Assembly: GCF_023073415.1 (NCBI RefSeq)
Contig: NZ_JADPJL010000026.1
Span: forward strand, 62,001 to 126,000
DNA from: Bradyrhizobium sp. 190
GTDB lineage: Bacteria > Pseudomonadota > Alphaproteobacteria > Rhizobiales > Xanthobacteraceae
Reading direction: 5' to 3'
DNA length: 64,000 nt
The translations under genes were made by a program, and so were the position numbers. Below the pieces are notes generated by a model. That model had not been told where the DNA came from, ran no database searches, and saw only the letters and a program-made list of their open reading frames with translations. Shown piece after piece: positions 42,094 through 50,672 of this stretch (its first letter is position 1; each line of letters begins with the position of its first letter).

Positions 42094-42279
42094 ATGGACG
42101 AACGATTTTATAGGGATAGAGCGCGCGTCCTTCGGGAGCTTGCGAACGAAGCAGACCCGCTTATCAAAAGAAGGCTTTTGCGTCTTGCGAATAATTACGA
42201 CGGTTTGACCACGTTGCGTGATCAAGCGGAAAAGAAGCCAAAGCTAAGTTCCATAGACGATAGTCGCGGCAGCAATTAG
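42094..42279 (+). CDS. small helical protein
   Basis: A 61-residue protein from ATG 42094 with GAGGG six bases upstream. It is almost all helix: MDERFYRDRARVLRELANEA and DPLIKRRLLRLANNYD. It resembles the oppositely oriented neighbour at 42276-42473 in length, pattern and A/L/R composition, so the two may be distant paralogues. No family or function is known to me. Confidence 0.6.
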   Translation: MDERFYRDRARVLRELANEADPLIKRRLLRLANNYDGLTTLRDQAEKKPKLSSIDDSRGSN

Positions 42280-42473
42280 CCGACAGACTCGCTCGCTTTA
42301 ACTGGCTTGGCGTTCTGAACAATCTCACCATTCAGCCAGTCTTGCTCAACGGCCAAAGCCCGCCATGCGGCTTCCATGCGCTTGTATCGGTTGTAAGTTG
42401 GCTCGTCGGCAGCGCGCTCGGCAAGTTGCGCGCAGTTCTCGGCATTTTCTAAGAAATGCTGCGATTGCTTCAT
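42276..42473 (-). CDS. small helical protein, possible paralogue of neighbour
   Basis: A 65-residue protein from ATG 42473, chosen because GGAGG lies five bases upstream; earlier in-frame ATGs lack this. The core HFLENAENCAQLAERAADEP with YNRYKRMEAAWRALAVEQDW is helical. Its stop overlaps the stop region of the convergent gene at 42094 by four bases. Confidence 0.6.
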   Translation of the reverse strand: MKQSQHFLENAENCAQLAERAADEPTYNRYKRMEAAWRALAVEQDWLNGEIVQNAKPVKASESVG

Positions 42474-42590
42474 GATGTCCTCCGGTAGGATGGACATGGG
42501 ATTGCCCTGGCTCGCGATCAATGCGGTCCGGCGTGACAATTTGTCCACATGACGGGCCGTAAACTCATCCGAGCTAAAAGCAACCCGAAA

Positions 42591-42743
42591 CTAGGTACGG
42601 AAGAACACCAACCAGACAAAGCCCATAGCGATCACCGCGACACTTACGCTGATGATAAGCAGCAATAGAATCGAGGGGCCGGGCTCGGCTTGACGCGCCT
42701 CCATGGGCGTTTCGATAATGACGCCGTGCTTTTTCTTCGCCAT
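42591..42743 (-). CDS. 50-residue single-pass membrane protein
   Basis: From ATG 42743 to TAG 42591. A basic start (MAKKKHGVIIETP) is followed by one membrane helix (ILLLLIISVSVAVIAMGFVW) and a short end VFFRT, so the N-terminus should be cytoplasmic. It lies two bases downstream of the acidic small gene at 42746 on the same strand, suggesting one transcript. No family is recognised. Confidence 0.55.
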   Translation of the reverse strand: MAKKKHGVIIETPMEARQAEPGPSILLLLIISVSVAVIAMGFVWLVFFRT

Positions 42744-42745
42744 GA

Positions 42746-42946
42746 TTAAATTTTCGGTGCGAGGTCGGCGCGGTCAAATACCGGGACAATCTCAACATCC
42801 TCTGGCAAGGCACCCGATGGCGTGTCTTCCGCAGCATGGCGCAACGCTTCGGTGGTTGCATCCAATCCATCGGTAGTTTCGTTCGCGCCGCTACCGGCGT
42901 CGTGCTGGCCCGCATCGGCTTCTGCGTTCGGCATCTTTGTGGACAC
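42746..42946 (-). CDS. small acidic protein
   Basis: A 66-residue protein starting with GTG at 42946, with AAGGA six bases upstream. The first half is low-complexity (Ala, Asp, Thr, Gly) and the end reads VEIVPVFDRADLAPKI. It is probably disordered. It is paired with the membrane mini-protein that follows two bases later. Confidence 0.5.
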   Translation of the reverse strand: MSTKMPNAEADAGQHDAGSGANETTDGLDATTEALRHAAEDTPSGALPEDVEIVPVFDRADLAPKI

Positions 42947-43511
42947 AAGATATCCTTTCTGTTGGATACCAAGCTGTCCCGACGGCGATAGTTCCTACCC
43001 TAGGGACGCTTCGGCACGTGCGGCCGCTTCATCAAACTGCTTTTCCAGCCACAGCGACGTGCCGCGCAATCCAGCGATGACGTCGCGAGCCCACTGAACG
43101 TAAGCCGCCCTCTAACTAATTGAACGAATTAAACTCTCGTTCCAATTCAACATGGGCGCGACAATGCAGAATGCGCGAAGCGACGGTTTGATTTTCGAAG
43201 CGCCGTGCATACTCGGGATACCCTTCTATTACTCCAGATCCGTGAACATTCGCTTCAACTGCTCGGCTCTTCGCGGGAACACGGAAACCACGACGTATTC
43301 ATTCCGGGAATATATTGGCAGAAGCAACGATCGAGCGCATCACCTCATCATCGCCGCAGCTATAGGGGCCGAATCCTTAGCCAAGATCGGAGTTCGGATC
43401 GACAGATGGCCGTTCAGCCTCACTAAGCCAGAGAAAAGAGCATTAAGGCACACGCAGAGCAGATCAACCGGGGACTGATGCTGAGCGATGCGGAGTGGCC
43501 TGCCCGCACAT
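42947..43511. other. 565-bp region, no supported gene
   Basis: A plus frame at 43152-43478 (108 codons) has neither ribosome site nor family features. On the minus strand, 43008-43075 could encode AGLRGTSLWLEKQFDEAAAR, a helical fragment closed upstream by a stop codon with no start, so it may be a remnant. It forms the far edge of the small-gene patch before the TRAP transporter. Confidence 0.4.
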
Positions 43512-44819
43512 CTACTTACCCAGCAGGAAATCGGCTGGCCACGTGACGATGCCGGGGACGAGTGTGATCAATATCCCGAAGCCGCACATGATGAGGAAGA
43601 ACGGCAGCACTTTCCACGCCACATAGGTCTGTGAATCGCCGGTCAGATTCTGGATCACAAACAGATTGAAGGCGACTGGCGGACTCACCTGCGCCATCTC
43701 GATCGTCAGGATCAGGAAGACGCCGAACCAGACTTTGTCGAATCCGGCCGCCAGAACCACCGGCAGTACGATCGGCAGAGTGAGCACGATCATGGAGAAG
43801 CCTTCAAGCACGGTACCAAGCACGATGTAGAAGACCATCAGCAACATGATCAGAACGAACGGTGCCAGATTCCAGGACGAGATCGCCCCGGAAATAAATT
43901 GCGGCAGTCGCAGGTTCGCCAGCACGGTGCCGACGATGAAGGCTCCGAGGACGATCAAGCCAATCATGCAGGTGGTCTGCACGGTGCCGAGGCAGGATTC
44001 CTTCAGCGACTCCCATGTGAGCGCCCGCTGCAGGAGCGCTACCAGCAGCGCCCCCACGACGCCAATCGCCGCCGCTTCTGATGGGCTTGCGATACCGAGA
44101 TACATCGTGCCGAGCACGGTGAATATCAGGAACGCGACCGGTCCCAACTCGACGAGGCTTTTCAGCTTATCTGACCAGCTCCATTCCGAAATCCGCCGGT
44201 CGTGCTCAGGTACGATGTCAGGCCGCATCAGAGCGCGTATGGCGATATAGGTCATGAAGCTGCCGGCGACGATGAAGCCCGGCAGGAAGCTCGCGGTCAG
44301 CAGCCGCAACAGCGATTCCTCCGCCAAAACCGCATAGATGATCATCGGGATCGAGGGCGGGATCAGAAAGCCGAGCATGCCTCCGCCGGCAAGACTGCCC
44401 ACAGCGATGTCCTTGTTGTAGCCGCGCCGCAGCAGCTCCGTCAGCGTGATGCGGCCCACCACCTGCGTGGTGGCGGCCGACGATCCGGAGATCGCCGAGA
44501 ACAGCGAGCAGCCCAAAATAGTGGTGTGCAGGAGCCGGCCTGGCAGAAAGCCGACCCATGGGGCGATCCCGGTGAACAGCGACTGCGACAGGCGCGTGCG
44601 GAACAGCAATTCACCCATCAGGATGAACAGCGGAAGCGAAACGACCTCGGACGAGGTAAGCACGTTGAACGACCACAGTCCGATCTGGCGCATGGTCGGG
44701 CGCGAAGTGAACACGTCGAGCATCACGATGCCGATACCGATCAACGCCGGTCCGATCCAGATGCCGACAAGCAGTGTGGCCGAGAGCAGTCCCAGCAGGG
44801 TCAAGAGAACGATGGTCAT
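43512..44819 (-). CDS. dctM: TRAP transporter large permease, DctM-type
   Basis: A 435-residue membrane protein with about 12 helices. It forms the sodium-driven transport subunit with DctQ. Typical blocks are LFILMGELLFRTRLSQ, SAISGSSAATTQVVGRI, GGMLGFLIPPSIPMIIYA and EMAQVSPPVAFNLFV. The order dctP-dctQ-dctM, each overlapping the next, is standard. The genes lie downstream of hyuA-hyuB and probably import the substrate of those enzymes. Confidence 0.93.
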   Translation of the reverse strand: MTIVLLTLLGLLSATLLVGIWIGPALIGIGIVMLDVFTSRPTMRQIGLWSFNVLTSSEVVSLPLFILMGELLFRTRLSQSLFTGIAPWVGFLPGRLLHTTILGCSLFSAISGSSAATTQVVGRITLTELLRRGYNKDIAVGSLAGGGMLGFLIPPSIPMIIYAVLAEESLLRLLTASFLPGFIVAGSFMTYIAIRALMRPDIVPEHDRRISEWSWSDKLKSLVELGPVAFLIFTVLGTMYLGIASPSEAAAIGVVGALLVALLQRALTWESLKESCLGTVQTTCMIGLIVLGAFIVGTVLANLRLPQFISGAISSWNLAPFVLIMLLMVFYIVLGTVLEGFSMIVLTLPIVLPVVLAAGFDKVWFGVFLILTIEMAQVSPPVAFNLFVIQNLTGDSQTYVAWKVLPFFLIMCGFGILITLVPGIVTWPADFLLGK

Positions 44820-45442
44820 GACGCCTCCGCTTTCGCATCCTGACCGACGCGCAACGTCTCATCTTCGCCGGGCTCACCGCGCAGCACGCGCACGAAGCGC
44901 GTCAGCGATTGCAGCGTGAACAGCAACGCGCCCAAGGCCAACGGAAACTGGGCGATCCAGAGCGGAAGTTCACTCGCCTTGTCGGAGCGCGATTCGCGCA
45001 TCCAGGAGAGCCAGGTCAAATGCCCGAGCGCAAAGGTCAGGTAAGCGGCGACGATCACGCACAGCGCCGTCGCGAACAGATCGAGAGCGCGCTGGCCGGG
45101 CGGCGACAGGTTGTCGAGCAGCACCTTCACCCGTACCTGCGAGCCCGTCCGCAGTGAATAGGCGGCGCCCAGCATGAACGCCGCGCCCATGAGGAAGGCA
45201 CTGAACTCCCAGGCGAAATCGATGCTCTTGTTGAAAATGTTGCGGGCGACGACTTCCGCGACAATCAGCATCAGAATGCCAAGGATGCACAGGGCGGACG
45301 CCCACGCCCCCCATTCCGACAGGCGATCGACGCCGTCCAGGACGCGCGCTACAGCATCCGAGGCTGGCCTAAGGCCCGCCTGCTCGTCCGTCTCGCCGTC
45401 TGACGTATCAGCCGCGGCCGCGCCGGCAGCGACATCATGCAC
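44816..45442 (-). CDS. dctQ: TRAP transporter small permease, DctQ-type
   Basis: A 208-residue protein with four helices (about residues 45-65, 80-100, 120-140 and 165-185). The start is a GTG at 45442 with AAGGAT seven bases upstream, overlapping the end of dctP by eight bases. A start at 45517 would lie deeper in dctP. Blocks LIVAEVVARNIFNKSIDFAW and LRTGSQVRVKVLLD are typical of DctQ. The ~40-residue acidic lead is longer than usual. It overlaps dctM by four bases. Confidence 0.85.
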   Translation of the reverse strand: MHDVAAGAAAADTSDGETDEQAGLRPASDAVARVLDGVDRLSEWGAWASALCILGILMLIVAEVVARNIFNKSIDFAWEFSAFLMGAAFMLGAAYSLRTGSQVRVKVLLDNLSPPGQRALDLFATALCVIVAAYLTFALGHLTWLSWMRESRSDKASELPLWIAQFPLALGALLFTLQSLTRFVRVLRGEPGEDETLRVGQDAKAEAS

Positions 45443-46445
45443 GGCCGATATCCTTCCTGTATTTGCTGATGATATCGCCGGCGATGGCCCCCGCACGACC
45501 GATGAAGGCCTGCTCAAGACTTGCCGTCTTCTCGCGCATCTCCTTCAGCAGGGTCGCAGGCACTTCGACCAGTTCCATGCCGCCCTCGATCAGGCGCTTG
45601 CTGCTGGCCTTATCGGCCTCGATCGACACGCTCCAGAACTCAGGCTCGAGCTTGGCGACGAGGTCCATGATAGCCTTCTGGTGCGCTGGCGAGATCTTCT
45701 TCCAACTGTCGTTGTTGATGGTGACGATCTGCGAGCTCCACACATGGTTGGTTCGGTAGAAGTACTTCAGGAACTCCCAGAACTTGCCGTCCACGCCCGA
45801 GACGGAAGAGGTGGTCACCCCCACCACCGCGCCCGACGCGAGCGCCGGTACCGTCTCGCCCCAGGGGATCTGCACGCCCACCATGCCGAGCGCATTCACC
45901 ATGTCGCCGGCCTGGCGGTCCGGCACCCGAATCTTCAAGCCCTTGAGACCCTCCAGGTTGTCGGTCTTCACCTTGCTGTGGAGGTACTGCGTTGGCCATG
46001 GCACGGTGTAGAGGATCGTCTGATTGTACTTGGTCGCTATCTTGTCGAACTCAGGTCGCGAATACTTTTGCAGAACCTTCAATTCATCCGGGGATGAGAC
46101 CAGAAAGGGCACACCCTCGATGCCGAGCAACGGCGCTTCGCCGACCTGCTGGATGTTCAGGATGTCGGCCATCGGCACCAGTCCGTCGCGCACGGCATTG
46201 AGATGCTCAGGGCCCTTGTAGCCGAGCGAGCCCCCTGCGTGGACCACGATCTCGATCGCGCCGCCGGTTGTCTTGCCGACCTCGGCTGCGAAGAGTTTTG
46301 CATTCTTTGTATGGAAATTGCCCTCCGGCCAAACCGTCGAGAGGTCCAACTTGATCGTGCTTTGCGCCCGCGCGATGTGCGGAGCCGCCAGAAAACCCGC
46401 TGCTGCGGCTCCGGTTGCGATGAATGTGCGCCTGGTTGTCTTCAT
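45435..46445 (-). CDS. dctP: TRAP transporter solute-binding protein, DctP-type
   Basis: A 336-residue periplasmic protein. It has a twin-arginine-type leader (TTRRTFIATGAAAAGFLAAP) ending ARAQ, so Tat export is likely. DctP blocks include WPEGNFHTKNAKLFAAEV, GLKIRVPDRQAGDMVNALG (with the conserved arginine that binds carboxylates) and PQ-like region IPWGETVPAL. A strong GGAGAGGGG precedes the ATG. The conserved arginine suggests an organic-acid ligand. It is 80 bp downstream of hyuB. Confidence 0.92.
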   Translation of the reverse strand: MKTTRRTFIATGAAAAGFLAAPHIARAQSTIKLDLSTVWPEGNFHTKNAKLFAAEVGKTTGGAIEIVVHAGGSLGYKGPEHLNAVRDGLVPMADILNIQQVGEAPLLGIEGVPFLVSSPDELKVLQKYSRPEFDKIATKYNQTILYTVPWPTQYLHSKVKTDNLEGLKGLKIRVPDRQAGDMVNALGMVGVQIPWGETVPALASGAVVGVTTSSVSGVDGKFWEFLKYFYRTNHVWSSQIVTINNDSWKKISPAHQKAIMDLVAKLEPEFWSVSIEADKASSKRLIEGGMELVEVPATLLKEMREKTASLEQAFIGRAGAIAGDIISKYRKDIGRA

Positions 46446-46525
46446 GAACCCCTCTCCTCTTGCTGAAGCATGTGTGACGTGTCGTTTCCGAACTTGATCA
46501 GGCTGCAAGCGCGACGCCAGACGCG

Positions 46526-48190
46526 TCAGCCCGCGAAACCGTAAACCGCAACCGCATTCGCGCTCGACACCAGGCCGCTTTCGACGTCGTCGCGAACGCT
46601 TGACGGTGCGCGCTGCCTCGGGTCGCCGATCCCGGCGCCGCCGGGCGTCATCACCACCAGCCGATCGTCCGGCGGCACGGTCTGAAAGCCCTTGCCGCGC
46701 AGCTTCCGTCCCGACTTCAGTCCGACATAGCCGGCTTCGCCGTCACAGCCGCCATCACGGCCGCGGGGTGGATGATCTATGCGGTCGAAGGCTGCCAGAA
46801 TATCGAACGGAGCATCGACGCCGCTGCCGACTTCGATGATCTGGCCGAGACCACCGCGGGTGCGGCCGGCGCCGCCCGAATCCGGACGCAGCTCCTTGCG
46901 CCAGAAGATCAACGGCGTCTGCGTCTCCGCGATCTCGACCGGCGTGCCGCGTACGCCGCTGGGATAGGCCGTGGCCGACAATCCATCCTTGGCAAAACGC
47001 GCGCCGGTGCCGCCGTTGCTCGTCACCGCCATCGAGAATCCGTAATTGCCACCGGCGCCGCTGCGCGTCTGTCCGCGCACATTGAGATTCCACAGGCAGG
47101 ACGTGCCTTCGGCCGGAACCCGCTCGGGAATGATCTGACGCAGGCAGCCGAACACCACGTCGGGCAGCATCTGGCCGATGACATGGCGCGACGCCACCGG
47201 CGCCGGTTTCGGCGCATTAAGGATCGAGCCCGCGGGCGCTGCGACAGTCAGCAGCGAGAGCGACCCCGCATTGTTCGGGATCTGCGAGGCGACCACGCAG
47301 CCGAGGCCGAACACGGTATAAGCCGTGGTGTAGGAGAGCGGCACATTGATGCCGAACTTCGAGGCGCCCGAGGTACCGTCGAAGTCGACGTGAATGCCCT
47401 CTTCCGAGATAGTCAGCGTCGCCGCGAGCGTAACCGGCGCATCATAGCCATCGACGACCATGCTGTTGCGCCAGACGCCCTTCGGCAGCTTGGCGATCTC
47501 AGCGAGCACTGCCTCCCGCGAGCGGTCACAGATGAAATCACCGAGCGTATCGAGCGACTCGATCTCGAATTCGCGCATCATCTCGACAAGGCGCTGGCAG
47601 CCGACATCGTTGCATCCGGCCAGCGAATAGGTGTCGCCCTCGGTGTCGATCGGCAGACGCGTGTTGCTGCGGATCATCGCCATCAGCGTTTCATTGACGG
47701 CGCCCTGATCGATCAGCCTCAGCATCGGGATATAGAGCCCCTCCATGAAGACGTCGGTGGCATCAGGCCCGAAACCGATACCGCCGATATCCATCAAATG
47801 GCTGGTGCAGGAAAACAGCGCGACCGCCTTACCGTCCTTGAAGCAGGGCGTGGTGACGACGAAGTCGTTGAGATGTCCGGTCCCCATCCAGGGGTCGTTG
47901 GTGATGTAGGCGTCGCCCGGCTTCATCGTCTCGATCGGGAAATGCGCGATGAAATGTTTGACCGACTCGGCCATGGAATTGACGTGGCCCGGCGTACCCG
48001 TCACCGCCTGCGCCAACATACGCCCCTTGAGGTCGAACACGCCGGCCGAGAGGTCGCCACATTCGCGCACGATGGGGCTGAATGCCGTGCGCAGCAGCAC
48101 CTGCGCCTGCTCTTCGACCACGGCGATCAGCCGGTGCCACATGATCTGCAGATCGATCAGGCTCGCCCCGCTTGACTCATTCATGGTCAT
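46526..48190 (-). CDS. hyuB: hydantoinase/oxoprolinase subunit B (HyuB family)
   Basis: A 554-residue protein pairing with HyuA to open cyclic amides such as hydantoins or 5-oxoproline, usually with ATP. Typical blocks: IVRECGDLSAGVFDLKGRML, GDAYITNDPWMGTGHLNDF, FDGTSGASKFGINVPLSYT and VVMTPGGAGIGDPRQR. Length is normal. The ATG overlaps the hyuA stop (ATGA). The substrate cannot be read from the sequence; hydantoin, N-methylhydantoin, 5-oxoproline and acetone carboxylase-like reactions all occur in this family. Confidence 0.92.
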   Translation of the reverse strand: MTMNESSGASLIDLQIMWHRLIAVVEEQAQVLLRTAFSPIVRECGDLSAGVFDLKGRMLAQAVTGTPGHVNSMAESVKHFIAHFPIETMKPGDAYITNDPWMGTGHLNDFVVTTPCFKDGKAVALFSCTSHLMDIGGIGFGPDATDVFMEGLYIPMLRLIDQGAVNETLMAMIRSNTRLPIDTEGDTYSLAGCNDVGCQRLVEMMREFEIESLDTLGDFICDRSREAVLAEIAKLPKGVWRNSMVVDGYDAPVTLAATLTISEEGIHVDFDGTSGASKFGINVPLSYTTAYTVFGLGCVVASQIPNNAGSLSLLTVAAPAGSILNAPKPAPVASRHVIGQMLPDVVFGCLRQIIPERVPAEGTSCLWNLNVRGQTRSGAGGNYGFSMAVTSNGGTGARFAKDGLSATAYPSGVRGTPVEIAETQTPLIFWRKELRPDSGGAGRTRGGLGQIIEVGSGVDAPFDILAAFDRIDHPPRGRDGGCDGEAGYVGLKSGRKLRGKGFQTVPPDDRLVVMTPGGAGIGDPRQRAPSSVRDDVESGLVSSANAVAVYGFAG

Positions 48191-50271
48191 GCCGCCTTCC
48201 GTTCCATGACGATGCTGCCGGCACCGTCGATATGGGCGTCGAAGCTCGTCGAGACGAATGTCGATGTCTCATCTTCCGCGATCACAGCCGGTCCCGCGAT
48301 GGTCGCCCCCGGCGCCATCTGGTCACGGTGGTACAGCGGAATCTCGACGATCTTCCCCGCCCGGCCATCGAAAAACTTGCGGCTGCCCGCGGCTTTTCCG
48401 GCCGGCTCGCGCGTCACCTCGGCAACGCGCGACGGATTGCGCGGCTCGGTGGTCGCGAGCACCGACCAGCTCAGTACCTCGATCGCAGCGCCCGGGATCG
48501 GCCGCTCGAACAAGGCCGCATAATCGGTCTCGAAGACCTGGCGCAGACCTGCGAGATCCGCGGCCGTCAACCGCCGGTTCGGCAGATCGACCGTGATCTC
48601 GTGTCCCTGTCCGACATACCGCATGAAGGCGGCGCGTCGTTCGCGCACCGGCGCACCGGCAGCGCCGGGCTCGACCAAAGCGCGCGCCTCGGTCGCCATC
48701 TCATCCAGCAGGTCGGACACAGCTGCGACATCGAACGCATCGAGCCTGGCATGACGGCTGCGCACCAACTCGTAGGCGATGGGCGCGGCAAGAAATCCGA
48801 CGGCCGAACCAACGCCGGCATTGGACGGTACGATCACGCGCGAGACGCCGATCTTCTCGGCGACACGGGCCGCATGCAGCGGCGCGGCGCCGCCGAAAGC
48901 GATCAGGGTGTGCTGGCCGACGACGGCGCCGCGCTCGACTGCATGCACGCGGGCAGCACTCGCCATATTCTCGCACACGACCTCATGCACGGCGTAGGCC
49001 GAAGTTTCCGCCGACAGTCCCAGTGGTTCACCAATGTCGCGCAACAAGGCCCGTTTAGACAGTTCGGGGCTAAGCTTGATCGTCCCGCCTGCAAATGCGT
49101 CAGGATCGATCTTGCCGAGCGCGACATCCGCATCCGTCACAGCGGGTCGTTGACCGCCGCGGCCGTAGCAGGCCGGCCCCGGCTCGGATGACGCGCTCTC
49201 GGGCCCGACCGTGACGCGCTTCAGGGCGTCGACCCGCGCGATCGAGCCGCCGCCGGCGCCGATCTCGACCATCTCGATCACGGGAATGCGCACCGGCAGG
49301 CCCGACCCTTTCAGAAAGCGGGCGGCGCGATCGACCTCAAACACGCGCGAGGTTTCGGGCTGATACTTTTCGATCAGGCAGATCTTCGCGGTGGTGCCAC
49401 CCATGTCGAAGGACAGAACCCTGCTCTCGCCGAGACGCGCCGCGATTTGCGCCGCAAAAATCGCGCCGCCTGCCGGCCCCGATTCAACCAGGCGCACCGG
49501 AAAGCGCCGCGCCGTCTCGATCGAGGTGACGCCGCCGCCCGAGGTCACGAGGTAGATGGCGCCGCGAAACTGCTCGGCCTGCAGCCCCTCGGCCATGCGC
49601 GCGAGATAGCCGTCGATCAACGGCTGCACATAGGCATTGGCCACCGCAGTCGAGGTCCGCTCGTATTCGCGGATTTCAGGGCACACCGCCGACGACAGCG
49701 TTACCCAGACGCCCTGCATTTCCTGCTTCAGGATCGCGGCGGCGCGCCGTTCATGCTCGGGATTGGCATAGGAGTGGAGGAAGGCGAAGGCGACACTTTC
49801 TACATTCTGCGCGCGCAGCTCGGGCACGAGTGCACGCACGGCGGCTTCGTCGAGCGGCAACCGCACGGCGCCCTGCGCGTCGATGCGCTCGGGGACCGTG
49901 AAACGCAGGGCGCGCGGCGCCAGCGGTTTCGGCTTGTCGATCGCAAGGTCGTATTGATCGTAGCGGCTCTCGGTACCGATATCGAGCACATCGCGGAAAC
50001 CTTGCGTCGCGACAAGCGCCGTCTTCGCGCCGCGGCGTTCGATAATGGCGTTGGTCGCAAGCGTCGTGCCGTGAATGAAGACGTCGATATCGCATATGTG
50101 GGCGCGCGCGTCGGCCAGAATGAGACGCATCCCGTCCAGCACCGCTTGCTCCGGTCGCGTGGGCGTCGTCAGCACCTTGCGCGTCCGGCGCTCCTGGCCC
50201 ACGTCCAAGACGAAATCCGTGAACGTGCCTCCGATATCGACGGCAAGCCGCACTTCGGCTCCCTCAAGCAT
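48187..50271 (-). CDS. hyuA: hydantoinase/oxoprolinase subunit A (HyuA family)
   Basis: A 694-residue ASKHA-type ATPase subunit. It opens LAVDIGGTFTDFVLDV (phosphate 1) with FIHGTTLATNAIIERRG next. SFDMGGTTAKICLIEK and EIGAGGGSIARVD lie mid-protein, then SEPGPACYGRGG and LIAFGGAAPLHA. The ATG at 50271 has GGAG eight bases upstream; earlier in-frame starts (50328, 50376) would add a non-family lead. It leads the operon hyuAB-dctPQM. Confidence 0.92.
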   Translation of the reverse strand: MLEGAEVRLAVDIGGTFTDFVLDVGQERRTRKVLTTPTRPEQAVLDGMRLILADARAHICDIDVFIHGTTLATNAIIERRGAKTALVATQGFRDVLDIGTESRYDQYDLAIDKPKPLAPRALRFTVPERIDAQGAVRLPLDEAAVRALVPELRAQNVESVAFAFLHSYANPEHERRAAAILKQEMQGVWVTLSSAVCPEIREYERTSTAVANAYVQPLIDGYLARMAEGLQAEQFRGAIYLVTSGGGVTSIETARRFPVRLVESGPAGGAIFAAQIAARLGESRVLSFDMGGTTAKICLIEKYQPETSRVFEVDRAARFLKGSGLPVRIPVIEMVEIGAGGGSIARVDALKRVTVGPESASSEPGPACYGRGGQRPAVTDADVALGKIDPDAFAGGTIKLSPELSKRALLRDIGEPLGLSAETSAYAVHEVVCENMASAARVHAVERGAVVGQHTLIAFGGAAPLHAARVAEKIGVSRVIVPSNAGVGSAVGFLAAPIAYELVRSRHARLDAFDVAAVSDLLDEMATEARALVEPGAAGAPVRERRAAFMRYVGQGHEITVDLPNRRLTAADLAGLRQVFETDYAALFERPIPGAAIEVLSWSVLATTEPRNPSRVAEVTREPAGKAAGSRKFFDGRAGKIVEIPLYHRDQMAPGATIAGPAVIAEDETSTFVSTSFDAHIDGAGSIVMERKAA

Positions 50272-50508
50272 TCCAAAATCTCCGCGTGCTGACCGACGAA
50301 CTGTAGCCAAATGTTCAGCAATTTCCATGCCATTGACTGCGCCGGCGGAGACGTATCCAGCTATTTTGCTGGGCACCTATGCAGCACAGCGCAACTTCGA
50401 CGAACTCGCCCTTCCCTGGCCAAGCGACTGCGGCGCTCGCAAGCATCTCATTGGCACCGGCCCTGTACTTACCCTTCCAAGCACGAGAATTGCATGGTGC
50501 CACCCCGC

Positions 50509-50610
50509 ATGAACCTGACCAATCCGGACATCCGCATGCTGCGCTCGCTGACACCGGTCGCCAAAACCGGCAGCATCGCCGCGACCGCGCGGGGGGCTTG
50601 GTCGTACTAA
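50509..50610 (+). pseudogene. truncated LysR-type regulator, N-terminal remnant
   Basis: The frame reads MNLTNPDIRMLRSLTPVAKT then GSIAATA before diverging into RGAWSY and a stop at 50608-50610. This is the start of the LysR winged-helix domain, cut inside helix 2-3. The remaining ~270 codons are absent; an alpha/beta hydrolase gene follows after 62 bp. It sits divergent from hyuA, where a LysR regulator would be expected, so the operon may have lost its regulator. Confidence 0.6.
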
Positions 50611-50620
50611 ACTCGTGATC

Positions 50621-50634
50621 GTCCCCTAGGGGAC
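50621..50634. promoter_or_regulatory. 14-bp perfect palindrome GTCCCCTAGGGGAC
   Basis: It lies 39 bp upstream of the hydrolase GTG and about 10 bp after the LysR remnant. It may be an operator or the remains of a terminator; no T-run follows. Confidence 0.4.
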
Positions 50635-50672
50635 TTGAACAACGAACGCTTAGGCTTCAGCGGGAGTGACGC

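Noticed and set aside
43152..43478. 108-codon frame on plus
   Set aside because: No ribosome site, no recognisable domain, atypical composition; treated as non-coding.
46772..48175. 467-codon open frame on plus
   Set aside because: It is the antisense of hyuB; composition (Arg/His/Asp-rich) and lack of family motifs mark it as a shadow of a GC-rich gene.
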